5,802 bases of DNA from Methyloprofundus sp. (GTDB taxonomy: Bacteria > Pseudomonadota > Gammaproteobacteria > Methylococcales > Methylomonadaceae). The translations under genes were made by a program, and so were the position numbers. Below, piece after piece: positions 5,728 through 5,802 of the stretch (position 1 is the first letter of the stretch; every line of letters begins with the position of its first letter). The notes below the pieces were generated by a model. The model saw nothing but the letters and a program-made list of their open reading frames with translations. It ran no database searches and had not been told where the DNA came from. The DNA is taken from NCBI GenBank assembly GCA_030619185.1, contig JAUXBW010000147.1:1-5802 (forward strand), written 5' to 3'.

Positions 5728-5750
5728 TGCGCTTCGTTCCTCAGCACATC
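5726..5750. repeat. REP-like palindrome at the 3' end of the aldolase-family gene
   Basis: GATGCGCT (5726-5733) pairs with AGCACATC (5743-5750) with one mismatch around a 9-base loop. The element begins inside the TGA stop codon. Its minus-strand reading, GATGTGCTGAGGAACGAAGC, resembles from memory a dispersed intergenic palindrome type seen in several proteobacteria. No T-run follows, so it is not a standard intrinsic terminator. Confidence 0.45.
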
Positions 5751-5795
5751 CTCGCCTCCCCTAAACTGAATGGTAGAGCATGAGAGGCTGAGACG
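5734..5795. repeat. imperfect inverted repeat in the right-edge intergenic DNA
   Basis: CGTTCCTCAGC (5735-5745) is mirrored by GCTGAGACG (5787-5795) with a two-base gap in one arm, about 41 bases apart. It could be a longer palindrome that includes the REP-like element, or one end of a small insertion cut by the window edge. No gene is visible after 5727. The assignment is tentative. Confidence 0.25.
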
Positions 5796-5802
5796 ATATT
5801 TA

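Noticed and set aside
1..5802. CRISPR array, toxin-antitoxin pair, phage or defence genes
   Set aside because: No spaced direct repeats and no such protein signatures occur; nearly all the DNA is taken by conserved housekeeping genes.

Overview
The window is a chromosomal segment from a gammaproteobacterium, centred on a riboflavin (vitamin B2) biosynthesis operon. The gene order nrdR-ribD-ribE-ribBX-ribH-nusB is the classic proteobacterial arrangement. The RibB protein carries the degenerate C-terminal domain of the proteobacterial RibBX variant. Moderate GC content, REP-like palindromes and the style of the phosphohexomutase are compatible with a methanotroph-like (Methylococcales) genome, but that lineage guess is weak and rests on memory of related proteins.

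Layout, left to right. Positions 1-408 (minus) hold the start of an alpha-D-phosphohexomutase (phosphomannomutase-type) gene whose frame is broken about 132 codons in. Next come nusB (481-924, minus) and ribH (924-1400, minus), which overlap by one base. A 203-base gap (1401-1603) interrupts an otherwise tightly packed operon and holds a REP-like element and several hairpins. It is followed, still on the minus strand, by ribBX (1604-2710), ribE (2716-3369), ribD (3371-4474, interrupted by an in-frame TGA) and nrdR (4467-4931). A 115-base divergent intergenic region (4932-5046) separates nrdR from a plus-strand class II aldolase/adducin-family gene (5047-5727). The right edge (5726-5802) contains a REP-like palindrome.

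How the genes work together: transcription probably starts upstream of nrdR and runs leftwards. RibD (deaminase/reductase), RibB (dihydroxybutanone phosphate synthase), RibH (lumazine synthase) and RibE (riboflavin synthase) cover all committed riboflavin steps except GTP cyclohydrolase II. The RibA-like half of RibBX has lost two of the three zinc cysteines and is probably not a cyclohydrolase, so a separate ribA is expected elsewhere. NrdR (ribonucleotide reductase repressor) and NusB (antitermination factor) are frequent genomic companions of the rib genes.

The most notable observations are the single TGA inside ribD, exactly where an arginine is expected; the broken phosphohexomutase frame; the RibBX domain; the structured gap before ribH; and a shared AGCACT motif directly after the putative -10 elements of both divergent promoters. 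I found no convincing novel multi-gene system. The window is mostly conserved housekeeping DNA with some genuine local oddities.
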